64,000 nt of DNA from Yamagishiella unicocca (lineage: Eukaryota; Chlorophyta; Chlorophyceae; Chlamydomonadales; Volvocaceae): the NCBI GenBank assembly GCA_003116995.1, contig BDSL01000068.1, forward strand, positions 186,001 to 250,000, written 5' to 3'. The notes below the pieces were generated by a model that saw nothing but the letters and a program-made list of their open reading frames with translations, searched no databases and was not told the origin of the DNA. Numbering within the stretch: position 1 is the stretch's first letter; every line of letters starts with the position of its first letter. The position numbers and the translations under genes were made by a program. This document shows positions 41,601 to 53,549 of the stretch, piece after piece.

Positions 41601-44600
41601 TGCAGCCCTTGTTCCCGGGTAAGGCACGGCGTCGCAGCTGCGCCCTGTGTTACCTCCTTTGCAGCACACAGTAAAATCACGGCCTCATTTTCGGGATATA
41701 GGAACTGCCTCCTCCTATGCTCGTTATTTCGGCTTGGTGTTATTATTGGTGTCGCTGCGGTTTCTCAGTAGCCCGGGCGGCACGATTCGAGTCACGTGCT
41801 GGGCACGGACGCTCGCCCGTCAAGACGTGTAAGATATCGGTGTCTCGTCCCCACGGCACCGGTCTGTATGCAGTCTGGGGCCGGGCCGGGCTCCGACGCG
41901 TCTCGTCCCACCATGACCACCCCACAACCTAGCCTTTCCATATGCGCCCAAGATGATAATGCCCCCTGTGATAACGCCGACTCGGCCAGCAGTTTGTTTA
42001 TTTTTCTCTAGCGAGACGTCGACAGGCCGCGTCCACAAGTTTCCGACAGTCAACCCAAAGTTCTCCGCCATTTAAACACACTGAAACGCGTGTCCAAAAC
42101 TACTCGCCGGCTAGGTTTTATCCTCCGTCGCCTCTGTCGTGTAACCGGGTCTTCTCCCCACCCCCTCCCGCTGCGTGGACGCACCTCCTCGGCCTCGTTG
42201 TCCGGCAGATCCTCAGACGGCAGGAACAGAGCCACGCGGATCTCCTCGTCCAGATACAGGATCTGTACGGCAGTACGAAGATTCATGTAATATGGGCGGC
42301 ATGCCCCAAGACCGTGCGGCCCCATGAAAAGAGCGGGGGGCGTTCCGCGCGGCATGTGGATCCACGTGGATCCAACCATTAAGTGGATCCAGGTGCATCG
42401 CGGCCCGCAATTGCCAAAACGTACGGAAACATCCTATCCGAATCCGCAAAACCGGTAGCTGCCTTACCTTGATCTTGCGCTGGATGTTGAACTCCTTCTT
42501 CACCGGGCCGCCCAGGCCAGCCATCAGCTCGCCGTTAGTGATGTTGAGCTGGGGCGCAAACGGCAAAACGAGCGACAGGTGAGCGCGAATTCAACTACCG
42601 GTAATCGCAGCTTTGGTGTTCGGGTACGCTACAGCTATGGTCCAGTCGAGCAGTTACACCCACGATCACCGCCTTTTCAACGCGGGAATTCCAGCCCCAC
42701 GTGTGCTCGAATCTGGTCCTAAACCATGTTGACACAATTTTTGAATTCTGCCCAGGCCGAGGACACATCACGAAATCAGCCACACCGGTCATCCTCTGAA
42801 CCCCACATGCATTTCGGGGCCGGGGAGCAGGGCAAGGCCGGTCGCCCTTTTTCCCGTGTGGTGCACCACCCTCGCCAGGCCGCCGGATGTTGGCGCCCCT
42901 GCCCTGCCTGCCCTGCCTGCCTGCGTCATACCCAACTTCAGTGCAGAGCAGCACCCCGCACAGGCTGCACTTCAGGTCGCAATGCTGCGGGAGTCATCGG
43001 ACCGAATTGAACCGCCGGCCTAAGCTACGCGCTGCCCTTATGTGCATGAAGGCGCTGCTTTCGGCGCTGCGGCCCCCTTGACCGTGTGGCTGCACTGCCA
43101 GTCAATACGCAGCTAGGCAGCTACATGGCTAGGCAGCTACGTGACTGGGGGAGATCCGGTGGCACTCACAATGAAAGTGTCACCGCTGATGGGCTCGATC
43201 TCTCCGAACTGGCGGCTGTAGCCGGGCAGGAAGCCAAGCGTCTTGTAGACCACGTTATTGATGAGCTTGTTGGGGGCCTGCAGCACGAGGCGAACGGAGA
43301 GGGCGTGTGCGTCGGGAATGAGGTGGTTCCCCGGATGAAGCGGGGCGATTCGATTGGCCCCTCAGGCGTGCGCCTTGTCAAGGCTGCAACGTGCTCTGGG
43401 CTCAGCCGCATGTCTCGCGCACCTGCACCGTATCGCCTGCTGCAGCAGCCTAGCCCACCCACCAAGTCTCAACGCTAAACCCTAAAACCCTAAAACCCTA
43501 GAGTGCCGACATCGCGACGGTGTGTGACCGCCTCAATACTGCATTTCCAACACGCTAGAATGCAGACGCCGCCCGTGAGAACGCCACCATCCCGAAAATC
43601 CAAGACCCAAGACCCCCGATCCAAGCTGGAACGGCACCACCATTCCGCAAGTCACTTCCCCATCCGCATCCCGTCCCCGCCTGTCCTGTCTCCTGGCCGC
43701 TGACCCCACCTCCAGGATCTGCTTGGCGCTCTGGCCGCTGAACACCGCAGGGCCCATGCCGCTGCGGAGGGGACCGCCCACCGCTGTCGGCTTGGAGGAG
43801 AACAGCACCTGGAGGTGAAGCAGGTGGTGCAAGAGGCACTTTAGAGGAGCTGAAAAGCCGTGAGGGTGCAAGAGGCACTTTAGAGGATCTGAAAAGCCGT
43901 GAGGGTGCAAGAGGCACTTTAGAGGAGCTGAAAAGCCGTGAGGGTGCAAGAGGCCGTCTGGCGGAAACATTCCCGACCAGGTGTGTCATGCCACTCCGCC
44001 CACCTCACACACTGTGTTCCTCATGCTGTCGTGCCCCCGCACCAGCCCTCTCGACTGCACGACCACCAACCACACATACACGCATCATCAAACATACACG
44101 CCGAAACCCTCGTACGAATCCTCCTAGATTCTTAAACCTCCCGGCTGTATTCTCGTGTATTAGGCAAGCTGCCCGAGCCGGCAGCCCCACTCTCTCCAGA
44201 GCCTCAATGAGCCGCTCGAAAATCTCCGCTGCGAGGCTGTCCACGCCTACATCGTGGCGGACCAACAGCAACGTGATCCCCGCCCCCTGTGGGCCCTCCC
44301 GCCATCCCCGCTGCCGCCCACCTTCCACTCGCCGAACAGCAGGTCGCTCTTCAGCGGGTTCTTCATGCAGTAGCGCGACAGCTCCGTCACCTGCGGCGCA
44401 CCAGTTCAAACACGCGGATCTAGCGGTCAACGCAACAAAGTCAACACCGGGGCTTAATCCCAGCAGACGGAGAGGATACCGTATTTGGAGAAGGCAGGGC
44501 TGGGCCGCGTGCTGCCTGTTGAGATGGGTTGGGGTGCGGCCTGCCCCCACACGCTAAGTGCTGGCGTGTACGACAGTGCTGTTGGCCCTATAGGGTCGGT

Positions 44601-45578
44601 TGCGCAGTCGCAAGCAAGCTGGGAGCAGGGACCCAGGACGACGGCCCGGCAAGCCGTCCAGGTGCAGGAGTGGCTGGATGCGACATTCCAGTGGGCGCTG
44701 CAAACGCACTGCCAATAAGCGAAACGATCATTAATTGCGACGTGGGACCACGTCGTAACGGGGCCGTGCGTAGGACGCGTACCTCGCCTACGTGCATTTT
44801 CCGTTTTGCCCTAGTCCCCCACCCTCTCCTGCCAACAAGGGTGCGGCCTCTGTGCACTGTCAATTGCGGACGAGCATCGCTGTCCACTCGATGTTTGATG
44901 TGGTGTGGTAAGGCCTCGCTCCGTTATGTGTTAGTCGTAACAGTCACTGATTTTGGTGTCGGTAACTGTGTCCAAGACGTTGCGCGTGAAGCGCAAAGCG
45001 TTAGGGTTCGCTCGAATGCGAGCAAAGTTGGTGTATGCACGCAACCGCCCCTCGTCCCCGCGCACTCAAGTGAGGCTGAGCGACCGACGGTAACCCACCG
45101 GTATCTAGCTACCACAACCGTAACGCTGCAGGGCCTTATGCCAAGAGGAAGCCAGCGGGTCTCGTACGCACATGCCCTTCCTTGCCGTGTTCCCTCCCCC
45201 TTTCGCGTGCCTAGACTGGGCCCCAGAAGACAGTCGCCCACAACGCTTAAGGATTCAGCGACTTACCACCTCAGCGATTTCCTCTTTAATAGCTGGCGAA
45301 GCCTTCAACCCAGCGTCCGTTCCGCTGGTCAAGCTGATCAGCTGCTCAACCAGTGGCTTAGCGCGGGGGTCGACGGCTGAAACCGGCGCTGCTGGCTTTG
45401 GCGTGAAAAAGTTGAAGAAGGCCTGGCATTCCACTGCGGCGCGGCGCGGTGCCCTGCCGCTGCGCGCCTGAGCGACGAGCTTGCATGCGCGAACTGGAAT
45501 AGGCCTGATAGCCGACCCGCACTTAGCGGTCGCACCAGCAGCCGAAGCACGCTTCTGAAGTATTGACTGCATTTGCAC
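38663..45578 (-). CDS. Plastid PAP/fibrillin with C-terminal coiled coil, 511 residues
   Basis: Thirteen exons join in phase: 45578-45267, 44390-44322, 43808-43710, 43277-43170, 42548-42468, 42262-42185, 41493-41413, 41136-41041, 40576-40413, 40111-40069, 39552-39484, 39356-39253, 38894-38663. Residues 1-50 are basic and Ser/Ala-rich, a chloroplast transit peptide. The PAP domain follows: VDPRAKPLVEQLISLTSG, CMKNPLKSDLLFGEWKVLFS, KPTAVGGPLRSGMGPAVFSG, NKLINNVVYKTLGFLPGYSR, FGEIEPISGDTFI, LYLDEEIRVALFLP. Fibrillins bind lipids at plastoglobules, thylakoids or the eyespot. From about exon 9 the protein is not fibrillin-like: a Lys/Ala/Pro linker, then Glu/Arg/Ala-rich helices (RRRREQEEERARK, SIKELLAQLSNEIKERQAEA, DEAEADVKTVSAQLDEAAAA) predict a coiled coil of about 150 residues. 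The introns are full of tandem repeats. Confidence 0.9.
39600..39765. repeat. GAGTGAGC-type minisatellite
   Basis: More than fifteen units of GAGTGAGC or GAGTGGGC, grading into GTGTGTGT and GTGGGTGAGTGG, lie in the fibrillin intron 39553-40068. The unit matches the array at 23660-23737. Confidence 0.9.
39884..39986. repeat. 17-base tandem repeat, six copies
   Basis: Units of AACTACGGCACTGCGGG, some with AACTGAGGCACTGCGGG, lie in the same fibrillin intron as the GAGTGAGC array. Confidence 0.9.
40912..41012. repeat. 12-base GCAGATCCAATG-type tandem repeat
   Basis: About eight units related to GCAGATCCAATG, decaying to AATCCAAGGC, end roughly 30 bases before the donor side of the exon at 41041 in the fibrillin gene. 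A related GTGGATCCA cluster is at 42355-42392. Confidence 0.85.
43477..43501. repeat. Interstitial telomere-type run
   Basis: Three units of CCCTAAAA in a row, in the fibrillin intron between 43278 and 43709. This is the longest clean run of the telomere unit in the window. Confidence 0.85.
43835..43962. repeat. 39-base tandem repeat, just over three copies
   Basis: Nearly identical units contain GTGCAAGAGGCACTTTAGAG followed by GAGCTGAAAAGCCGTGAGG. They start 27 bases from the acceptor of the fibrillin exon 43808-43710. Confidence 0.9.
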
Positions 45579-48087
45579 GATTTCCCCAAGCAGATGTAGT
45601 CTGAGCGAAGCAAGTGCGCTTCGTCTGGCCGATCACTTGTGGATGCCTGCTTGCTCAAGCCTATGCTTGCTACACTGTATTCTTCGCGGCAAACCTTTCC
45701 ACCGGTCCTGCTGGAGTTGGCAGAGTATTGTTCTTATCGTACGGCAGATCGCTGTACGGCCGGTGTAAAATTTTGTCCTAACGACGCAACGGGGTCATTC
45801 AGCCGAGCTTTTAGCCAACGGTATAACATTCACTAAGAATAGTATTCTTGTATGTGTCAACCTAGGATGCGGGATAACCAGTGCGTCGCTTGCTCCGAAG
45901 TCAGTACGTTACGTTGCCCTAACTAATGCACCCCTATGCACCGGACACCCCAAGCCCTTGCCATGCAGTACTTTGTTCTGTGAAAGTACTGGCGTTGTTG
46001 TCAATGCTATAAAACGGAGACATAACGCCGAAGTCCTCCGCTTGGATGTGTGTGTCGTGGCACAGGGGAGACTGCTGAGATTCTTAAGAAGCGCCTTGCC
46101 TGCCGCCGCTTGCGTCCACGATGGTCCAGTCAGTGTTGATAATCCCGCCGAAGAAAGTTGAAAATTGAGGGTACATGGCCTGTTAGTCATGCTACTCATG
46201 CCACGCAATACCCTTGGGGATCCGAAGGCAGCAACCGTCGACCATGGGTACCAGGAGCGCGTTACTAAATCGTACAAAGGCTTTGAAGGCCTAACCCGCA
46301 TAAAATGCAAAACCGCATGCCCTTAAATACCTTATTGCCCAGCCCCAACAGCACACCTGGCCGCCCCTTGGAATCCCATCCCTTTTACACGCCAGCATAT
46401 CCGGCCAGCTGAGCCTCCGCTGCCCCACCCCAATGCCAAGCGAAGTACCGCTGGGGCCCCGTCATCTTCCAACTGCCACTTGGTTAACAATCGTGGGAAA
46501 ACAACGATAACTGTCTGTGCAACTGGTCCAAACGCACACCACGCCTGAGTAGGACGACGCAAGGCACGGAATCCGTATGCCATCTTACAACCGCGTTTCA
46601 CCCCCAAAACTGCTTGTTGCACGCCCATTCGCGAGACAGCGAGCTCCCACTCCCGCCGCACATCCCCATACGTCCAGACCTGCCAACGGCCAACCCGGTA
46701 CACCAAATCATCTCCTTAATCGCAGCACGAGTGGCCTTAACCCTAAGCGTCTGGTACCGCGCTCCAGCCCGCTTCCGAAGGCATCTACATGATGTGAGTG
46801 GACCCCGCGGAGCCAGGAGCACTGCTCTTCTGATTCGCATGTGAGGCCGTATCCACTTCAAAACACACCGCCTCCCACGAACAGATGTCTGTGGAGGGTG
46901 GGCCAGGAGTGCCTCCATGCGGGGTTTATCCTACGACAAAAGTGTAGCAAAGCCCATGACCACGCATGCTGTGCCAACCCACGGGCTGAGGCGCTCTCCT
47001 ACATTGGACCCGGGGGGGGGATAGGGCTGTTAGGAAAGGCCACGACGACAGGTACAGCAATTCAGGTGATGTCTGTCACGGGAGCTCACCTATCCGTGCA
47101 GCTTTCCAGAAAAGTCCCTTGAACCTGCAACAGTTCACAGCGGTTGTAAAATCATTTGCAGGTGCGCGGGAGGATTGATACACGCTGTTTCGCCTTACCC
47201 CGTCTTGACCGTTAAAGCGGCAGGATATATCAGCTTAACGAAGGTGCAAGTGCAGATAGTTAAGAGCACAACGACTACAAAGCTGTTGAAATCAAAGAGT
47301 GCGGACATGGTCTTGCGCCTTCCTCCTCAAGCCCACAACGACTTGACTATGAACGAGGAATACAATATCAAGTTGTCGTGTACTATGCACGGAATGTCCG
47401 TAAAGACTGTTGCTGCTTTTTGCTTGTGGCGTTGAGTGACACAAGCCGAACGTCTAAGGCTGCAGTATCATGTCCTGAACTGATGTAAGTGTGATATTAG
47501 GTTGAAGGCGCCTGATTGCAGAATTGCAATCGGTGTTCGGCGCTCAACTTGTGAAAACGTTGGCTACCAGTTCAGGCTTGAGTGTTCAGGTCAATGAGTA
47601 TTCAGACGCAACCTTATGCATTTGCATTGATCTGGCTGTGACCATACGTAACCACCACGGTGAACTTAACTGTCAACCAGCAAGGATGGTCAAATTCTGA
47701 CGTACAACCGTACGTTGAGGACACGCATTATGACCACGAGACCACCAAATCCCGTACAAAAGGGATGTGGCGAGGGGCAAGAGTGGAGTTGAAGCTTGGC
47801 ATGACACTTATGCGCCCAATGAAGGGGGAAGGGGCAGAGAGGGGGATATGGACACGCCTGCTTGTTCCGTTGTTGGCGTTGCGCGGATAGCTTACCTCAC
47901 CTCCTGGTGTACTTCGCGTCTTACGACCTTTTCGCAAAGGACGCGTGCGATCAACTTGGCGACGTCACGTCTGCTCCTCTGCTGGCACTCGCCCGAACCA
48001 GAGGTAGCCAGGCGGCCGTTCCCAAATAGCCCCTCCCAGGGTATGATGCACCACGTCCCGACTCCAATTCGCTTTTCATACCACCAG
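45579..48087. other. Gene-free stretch of 2.5 kb
   Basis: It lies upstream of fibrillin and downstream of NDPK. Base composition is more even than to the left. Several ORFs of 100-130 codons exist on the minus strand (45909-46310, 46332-46706) but none has a domain, a codon bias like the neighbours or a splice partner. I see nothing else that I can support. Confidence 0.45.
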
Positions 48088-48092
48088 TTACA
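48088..48092 (-). terminator. Candidate polyadenylation signal TGTAA of the NDPK gene
   Basis: TTACA on the plus strand about 360 bases after the NDPK stop, a typical algal 3' UTR length. Confidence 0.4.
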
Positions 48093-48387
48093 AGCATGGC
48101 CCGTGTTGGGCGCTTCGTGAGCAAGCGCCCAAGCATAGCCCACCATCACAGTGTAATATCATCATCCGAAGTCCGAAACCGCACCAAAACCGGTGCACGA
48201 AGCGAAAATTGCAAAATTGGTTTCGTTGTCTATACATGTCTTCACGACCACGGGCTGGCCCCATGCCAGGCTGCCCGCGTGGAGGCGCGCTGAGGCACGT
48301 GCCAGCCCCATTCCGTCGAAGCCTACATGCATGCTCCGTGTAGAGCAGTAAGTACGGCAGCCGCCTCCGCCACACAATCCTTTCCTT

Positions 48388-48459
48388 CCGTGTTGCTCGT
48401 CATTCAGTCAACACATCTACTCTCCGTGTTGCTCGTCATTCAGCCAACACATCTACTCC
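48388..48459. repeat. 36-base tandem duplication reaching the NDPK stop codon
   Basis: Two copies of CCGTGTTGCTCGTCATTCAG plus CAACACATCTACTC lie side by side with one internal mismatch. The right copy overlaps the NDPK stop codon at 48453-48455. Confidence 0.85.
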
Positions 48460-49505
48460 TTGAGCCACGGGGTCATGGTCTGGTCCCACGCCGCTAGCCC
48501 CTCCTTGAACCACAGAGCTGCAGGGCAAAGGCGACGCAAGGCACAAGAGACACACGTTCAGAACAAAGTCAAGGAGTCGTTTCGGTAAGAACCGTGTACG
48601 TAGCATTTTCCTGCCCGGTAACGCAATCCATGCTGACAAACGCCAGCAACCGACGGAGGCCCCCCCCCCGCGTTAGCGATACACGGTCTGTTGAAAATGG
48701 TCCAGGTGCTGAAACCCAAGTTCGTGCAAGGAGAAAGGCCCCTTCCGGAAACCGATCAGACCGCGGGCCGACTCACCAGCCTCGCGCTCGCCGTTTTCGG
48801 GGCTATCGCTGCCGTGGATGACGTTGCGGCCGACCTCGATGGCAAAGTCGCCACGAATGGTGCCCGGCTCCGAAGCCAGCGGGTTGGTGGCACCGATCAT
48901 CTTGCGGGCAGTGGCAACCACGCCCTTGCCCTCCCAGACCTACAGGGGGGCCCGCGGACATATATGTGTGACACGGTGCGGCTCAAGCACATGTTGCCAG
49001 AAGACCCGTTTGGTTGCTTGGTGGTCGAGTTGTAAGCGTGATACACATGCAGGGGGGGGGGCGCTGAGCTTCGCGCACCCGCCCTAGCAACTAACTGACG
49101 CGGCAAACTCCGAATTGACACTCGAATTAGCGATTGTGTGGGGCAATGTTACGTGCTTACCATGCACACGACAGGGCCCGACAGGATGTAGTTCACAAGG
49201 TCCTTGTAAAAGGGCTTTGCGCTCAGATCCTTGTAGTGCTCCTCGGCCACCTCACGAGGGGTCTGATACAGCTTCAGGCCCGTAAGCTTGTAGCCTTTGC
49301 GCTCAAAACGCGAAATGATGTCGCCAACAAGGCCACGCTGCACACCGTCCGGCTTCACCATGATGTACGAGATCTCGGCACGGACAGACACGGCAGCAGT
49401 GGGGCGAGCGCGAGGGCGCATGGCCACGGCCGGGCGCACGGCGGCGCGCCGGGCCGCTGGGCCAGAGGCAAAAGCCGTAGGGCGAGTCTGCCTGGATGTC
49501 AGCAT
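48453..49505 (-). CDS. Nucleoside diphosphate kinase, plastid-targeted type
   Basis: Three exons in phase, 49505-49161, 48939-48777 and 48517-48453 (TAG), give 190 residues. The first 45 are Arg/Ala/Pro/Thr-rich with no acidic residues, as in a chloroplast transit peptide. The kinase fold follows with [85 protein letters not shown] and [16 protein letters not shown]; His in NVIHGSD is the phosphorylated catalytic residue. The C terminus is [19 protein letters not shown]. It transfers the gamma-phosphate from ATP to other NDPs, by a phospho-His intermediate. Length and motifs fit plant NDPK2/3-type enzymes. It diverges from the LRR gene. Confidence 0.95.
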
Positions 49506-50397
49506 CTTGGTTCACGTTTAAGTTTTGAAAACAAGGAGTAAAGTGAAAATACTTGATGTGTCGGTGCAACCACAAATATTCACTATGGTTCTGGAGCGCG
49601 ACGAGAGGTATGTGCGATGCATCGCGAGAAAAAGTATGTCACAAACAAAAATGGCATTTCCTGCTTCTGCAACCGGCCATGGACCGGATTGTCAGGAAGA
49701 ACAGGCTGGTCCGCACCCCGCTGTCCTTATGCCTGAAATTTTGACCGTGAGTTTGTGACGCTGCCCTAAAATGCTGCTCTCCAAGTCTGCGGGGACCCCA
49801 TATACGACCTTAGCAAGGGGGGACTCACATTCACACGGCGTGCGTGCGCAACTCAGGATTATCAGGGATTATCCGCTTTCACGGCCCATCATTTACGCTG
49901 GGACGTGCCGCCGAAACCCCTCCCTGTATGATACAACTGCAGAGGGTCTACAGCCACCTGGATTCACACGACCTGGATTGCGGGCTGCGCGTGTGCTGGG
50001 TATGGAGGTCTGCGCTGGCCAGTAAAGTAGAATGGCTCGCTCTGCCAGCACAAGTCGGAGGCAGTAACACCGCGGGGCCAAGCGGGCTCGGGGCTCCTGT
50101 CTGTTCGTCATTATGGCGGTCTATCATGCTCTTTGGCAGCGCAAGGTGGGCGGAAGGGGGGGCGTTTGGTCCTTGCAAGATGGCTGTGTCCCACCAGCCA
50201 CTCACCAGGCCCTGCTCGTGTAAGAAGCGGAATGGATGGATGAAAGGTCGGTCCTCAAGCCTGCCGAGGACGAGGGAAAGGGTTCGTAGTGCCATTCATG
50301 TGTTTTCTGCTGTACAACCCCTTGTTCCTCCCTACCCTTTCTCCCACGCGCTCGCCTACCCAATCACAGCTCCATTGCGCTGAGAGTCTCTCCCTCC
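49506..50397. promoter_or_regulatory. Divergent upstream region of the NDPK and LRR genes
   Basis: Nearly 900 bases separate the two starts. I see no motif I would name. An undetected 5' exon of the LRR gene is possible here, since its first exon begins without a recognisable N-terminal domain. Confidence 0.4.
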
Positions 50398-53001
50398 GTG
50401 GGTCCACTCAGCGCTGAGACCGTGAGCCCTCAAATCCCCCGGGTGGACGACGCGGCCCAACACGCCCTTCAGGGGCTACTCTTCCGGGCAACAGCGGCAG
50501 CCCTGATGCTGGGCGTTGGCGCTGGCGCCGGGGTTAGCAGCCGCGGCCAGTCGCCTCGTAACAAGCCTGACGTGCTTAGCAGCATCACGGCGCTCTTCTC
50601 TAACACGCCAAAGCCTCTAACCAACTTGGAGCGCCTCTCAGTCTGGGGTGACGGCTGGCACCTGTCGCCGTCCCTTTCTAGCCTGGCAATGCTCCTCCCC
50701 GCCATGATCCACCTGGACCTGGCCCCGTGCACTGAGGACCGTTTCCAATATGCGACGAATGCCGGCCGCTGGCGCGATTCAAGCGAACCAGGGGTCGCTA
50801 TGCACGTGCCCTTTGCTGATGCATACAATCACGACAGCAGTCATAGCTGGACATCTGGGTCCGCAACCCTGGACCTGGCAGCTGCGCAGGCCCTGTTCAC
50901 TTCGCTGCCGCCTCACCTCCGCAGCCTCAGCGCCACAGTCAGCATCATGGACCAGGATAAGATGGCCGCATGGGGGGCTGCGCTCTCCAGCCTGCCGGCG
51001 AGCCTCACGTCGGTGCGCCTGCTGGGCCCGCTGTGCCACTCGCGGGAGCTGGCGGCGGCGGTGGCGGGCTGGGCCGACAGCTTGCCCCGGCTCCGGCAGC
51101 TGACGCTGGGCCTGGCGGAGTGCTGCCATAGTCACCCAGACCTCGAGACGCAGATGTACGAGGATCCTGACAGCTGGACGGCAGGCTGCTGGCACGGCGT
51201 CCTTCCAGCCCTGACGCATCTGCGGTCCTTGCAGGTGGGGAGAGGAGTTGGAAGGAACGCCGGGAATGCAATGGACGGGCATGCAAGGGACCAATGGCTT
51301 GCAAGGGCGAGGGCAGGATGAATGCATGTACTGTGTGGCCGGTGCGCCAATGTACCAGTTGGGAGGCGCATTCGGAGTCGGCTAGGCTGTTCGTTCTTAT
51401 GTTGCTTCCGGCGGCGGGAAGTGCTGCACGAGACCTGGACGTGTTGCACGTGCGAAGCGAGCAATCGCTTGCTTCAACCGCCAACTGCCGCTTCCCTCGG
51501 CTCAGTAGGCCATGGACCCCACAGCTGCCTTGCCTTTGGCCGGGAGCCAGTGTTCCTGCACCCGTGCCCTCTTCCCTCCTTGAGCCTGCAGCTCGCGTTA
51601 GACCACGTCACCGAGGGCCTGTGGCAGGACGCCTGCGCCTGCAGCCACCTCACCCGCCTGCGCCTGCATCAGACGACCTGGAGTGGCATGTGTGAGGCGG
51701 CCGGGCTGGGCGCGCTGACCTGCCTGAATGACCTGGCGCTGACACTGGGAGATTGCCTCGAGCTTCAGGTTGGTGTACGTTCGGTTGGGAAGAAGGTTAT
51801 AAAGCTTTCGTTCGCATGGGACTCCTAGCCATGGACTCTTAACCTACGTGACCCGTGCTCAGGGTATCCACACGGTGCAACCCAATCTTAACACAACCAT
51901 CACGTACCCATGCCGTCGCAGGAACTCTCGCGGCTGACTCAGCTGACCCGCCTGGATCTGCAACTTTTGGGCATCCAAGAGTACGGAAACGCGCCAGCCG
52001 ACAACTCGGTGGAGCGCAGCCACGAGGGTGGGCTGCTCCTTATGGTCACGGACGGCTTGGTGCGGTTGCGGCACCTGCGCCTCACCTGTCGCTCCGCAAG
52101 CGTAGACCCCAGCCACCTCGGTGCATTTGCTGCACATTGTCCCGCGCTATACAGCCTCGAGCTGCGCGCGCCCTTCCGGACGTTCAACAGAGGTGCATCA
52201 GGCAACGCCTGCCGCCTGCCGCCATGCCTGCGCGTGCTGGAGCTACACAACACCGCCTCTGTGTCGCATGCCAGCGCGCCCGCAATCTTGTTTATCGACT
52301 TGCCTAGCAACCTCGGCAAGCTGTGGCTGCGAGGACTCGATGTCGAGCTCTTGCCGGTGTCTTTCGGAGCCGCTGGGCATCGGGAAGCCAGCAGGCGGTG
52401 CAACGCAGTGCAGTCGGGATACCAGTTTTGCGGTGTGCCCTGCACTGTGGACGTCAGCATTGTTCTGTGCACGCTCAGATGCGCGCTTGGTCGGCTATGC
52501 GGAGGTGCCACGCGCTTCCTCAACCTAACAAGCTCGACTTTGCTTCCATGCGTCACCGCTGGCGGTGACGCTGGCAGCAACGGCAGCGGCGGCGCCGCTG
52601 ACGGCCTGCATGCTTTGCGTGGCTGCAGTGAGCTTAGCCGCCTACGGGTTTGGGCCTGCAGGGGGCTGCTGCGCCCGTTGAATGATGCGGCGCTAAGCGA
52701 GCTAGTAACCGCGCATCCACGCCTGCGCAAACTAGCGCTGAACGCTTCCGCTGCCACCCCGACGGGCCTCGCCAACCTTGCGCGACTCGCTGAGCTACGC
52801 ACCCTAAACCTTGCAGTAACTGCGCAGGAGTGCGCAGCCGCACTGGGTCCTACCCTGGCTTCGTTGCAAAGGCTAGAAGAGGTTGAGGTCGTGCTTCCGA
52901 CGGGAGGGCTTAGTTTCGTAGCCGATTGTGTTCGTGACCACCTCGCACGCAGCTTGCCGGGAGTGTCGGTCCGACTTCGGTCACAACAATATAATGAGTA
53001 G
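50398..53001 (+). CDS. Leucine-rich-repeat-like protein, 697 residues
   Basis: Three phase-0 exons: 50398-51234, 51592-51768, 51922-53001 (TAG). Recurrent LRR-like strings are LTNLERLSVWGDGW, LPAMIHLDLAP, LPPHLRSLSATVS, LPASLTSVRLLG, LPRLRQLTLGL, LTHLRSLQ, CSHLTRLRLHQT, LTCLNDLALTLG, LTQLTRLDLQLLG, LVRLRHLRLTC, PALYSLELRA, PCLRVLELHN, CSELSRLRVW, HPRLRKLALNAS and LAELRTLNLAV. Repeats of this loose kind are common in algal F-box/LRR proteins, but I see no F-box. It would be a protein-interaction solenoid, probably soluble. Residues from about 52380 to 52560 are Cys-rich and break the repeat pattern, so part of that stretch may be an unspliced in-frame intron. The start codon is provisional. 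Confidence 0.7.
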
Positions 53002-53549
53002 AGGTGCCTGGGGCTTAGGGTGATGGGTTTTAGGATGGACTTCCACGGCCGTGCAGCGGATGTTGGCGAAAGGCCCTGAGTTAAGGACAAGGACCATGGC
53101 CATGTCGCTAGATTACATAACATATGCTTTGCAGGATCATTAGCAGAATCCATAGCAGTTGATTTTTGCCTAAGGCCGGCCATTGAAAAAACATTCCAAA
53201 CATGGAACACGATAAACACACCCCTTATGGCAAGGCGCATGCCTCGCGGATTCAGCCTGGAGTTATGTCGTGAGCGGTTGTCGCCATCCAACAAGAGCCC
53301 AAGTACCGGCACCTGCGATTGGCCGTACCGCGACGAGGACAACGGACTTTTCACGTCCTCTGATCACTTTATAACTGCCTTGGGTCTCGTGCGTACTTTG
53401 TATTCAACACGAGACCCGATACAGAAATCAAGGAGACAAAACGTCCCTGAGCCATAAACATTTCGGCCTTCATATAAGATACTTGGAAACTGCCCCTGGT
53501 CCTAGACCGTGCTTTTCTTTGCCCTTGGATGTTGACAAAGTAGCACATA
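53002..53549. other. Short intergenic stretch
   Basis: About 550 bases between two same-strand genes. It holds the LRR 3' flank and the OPR-like 5' flank. Nothing else is recognisable. Confidence 0.45.

Noticed and set aside
41770..41840. Second tRNA-like segment (GATTCGAGTC)
   Set aside because: The loop matches a T arm only loosely and there is no A box at the right distance.
45909..46706. Two adjacent minus ORFs of 124-133 codons
   Set aside because: No recognisable domain, no phase-linked splice sites and no codon bias like the nearby real exons.
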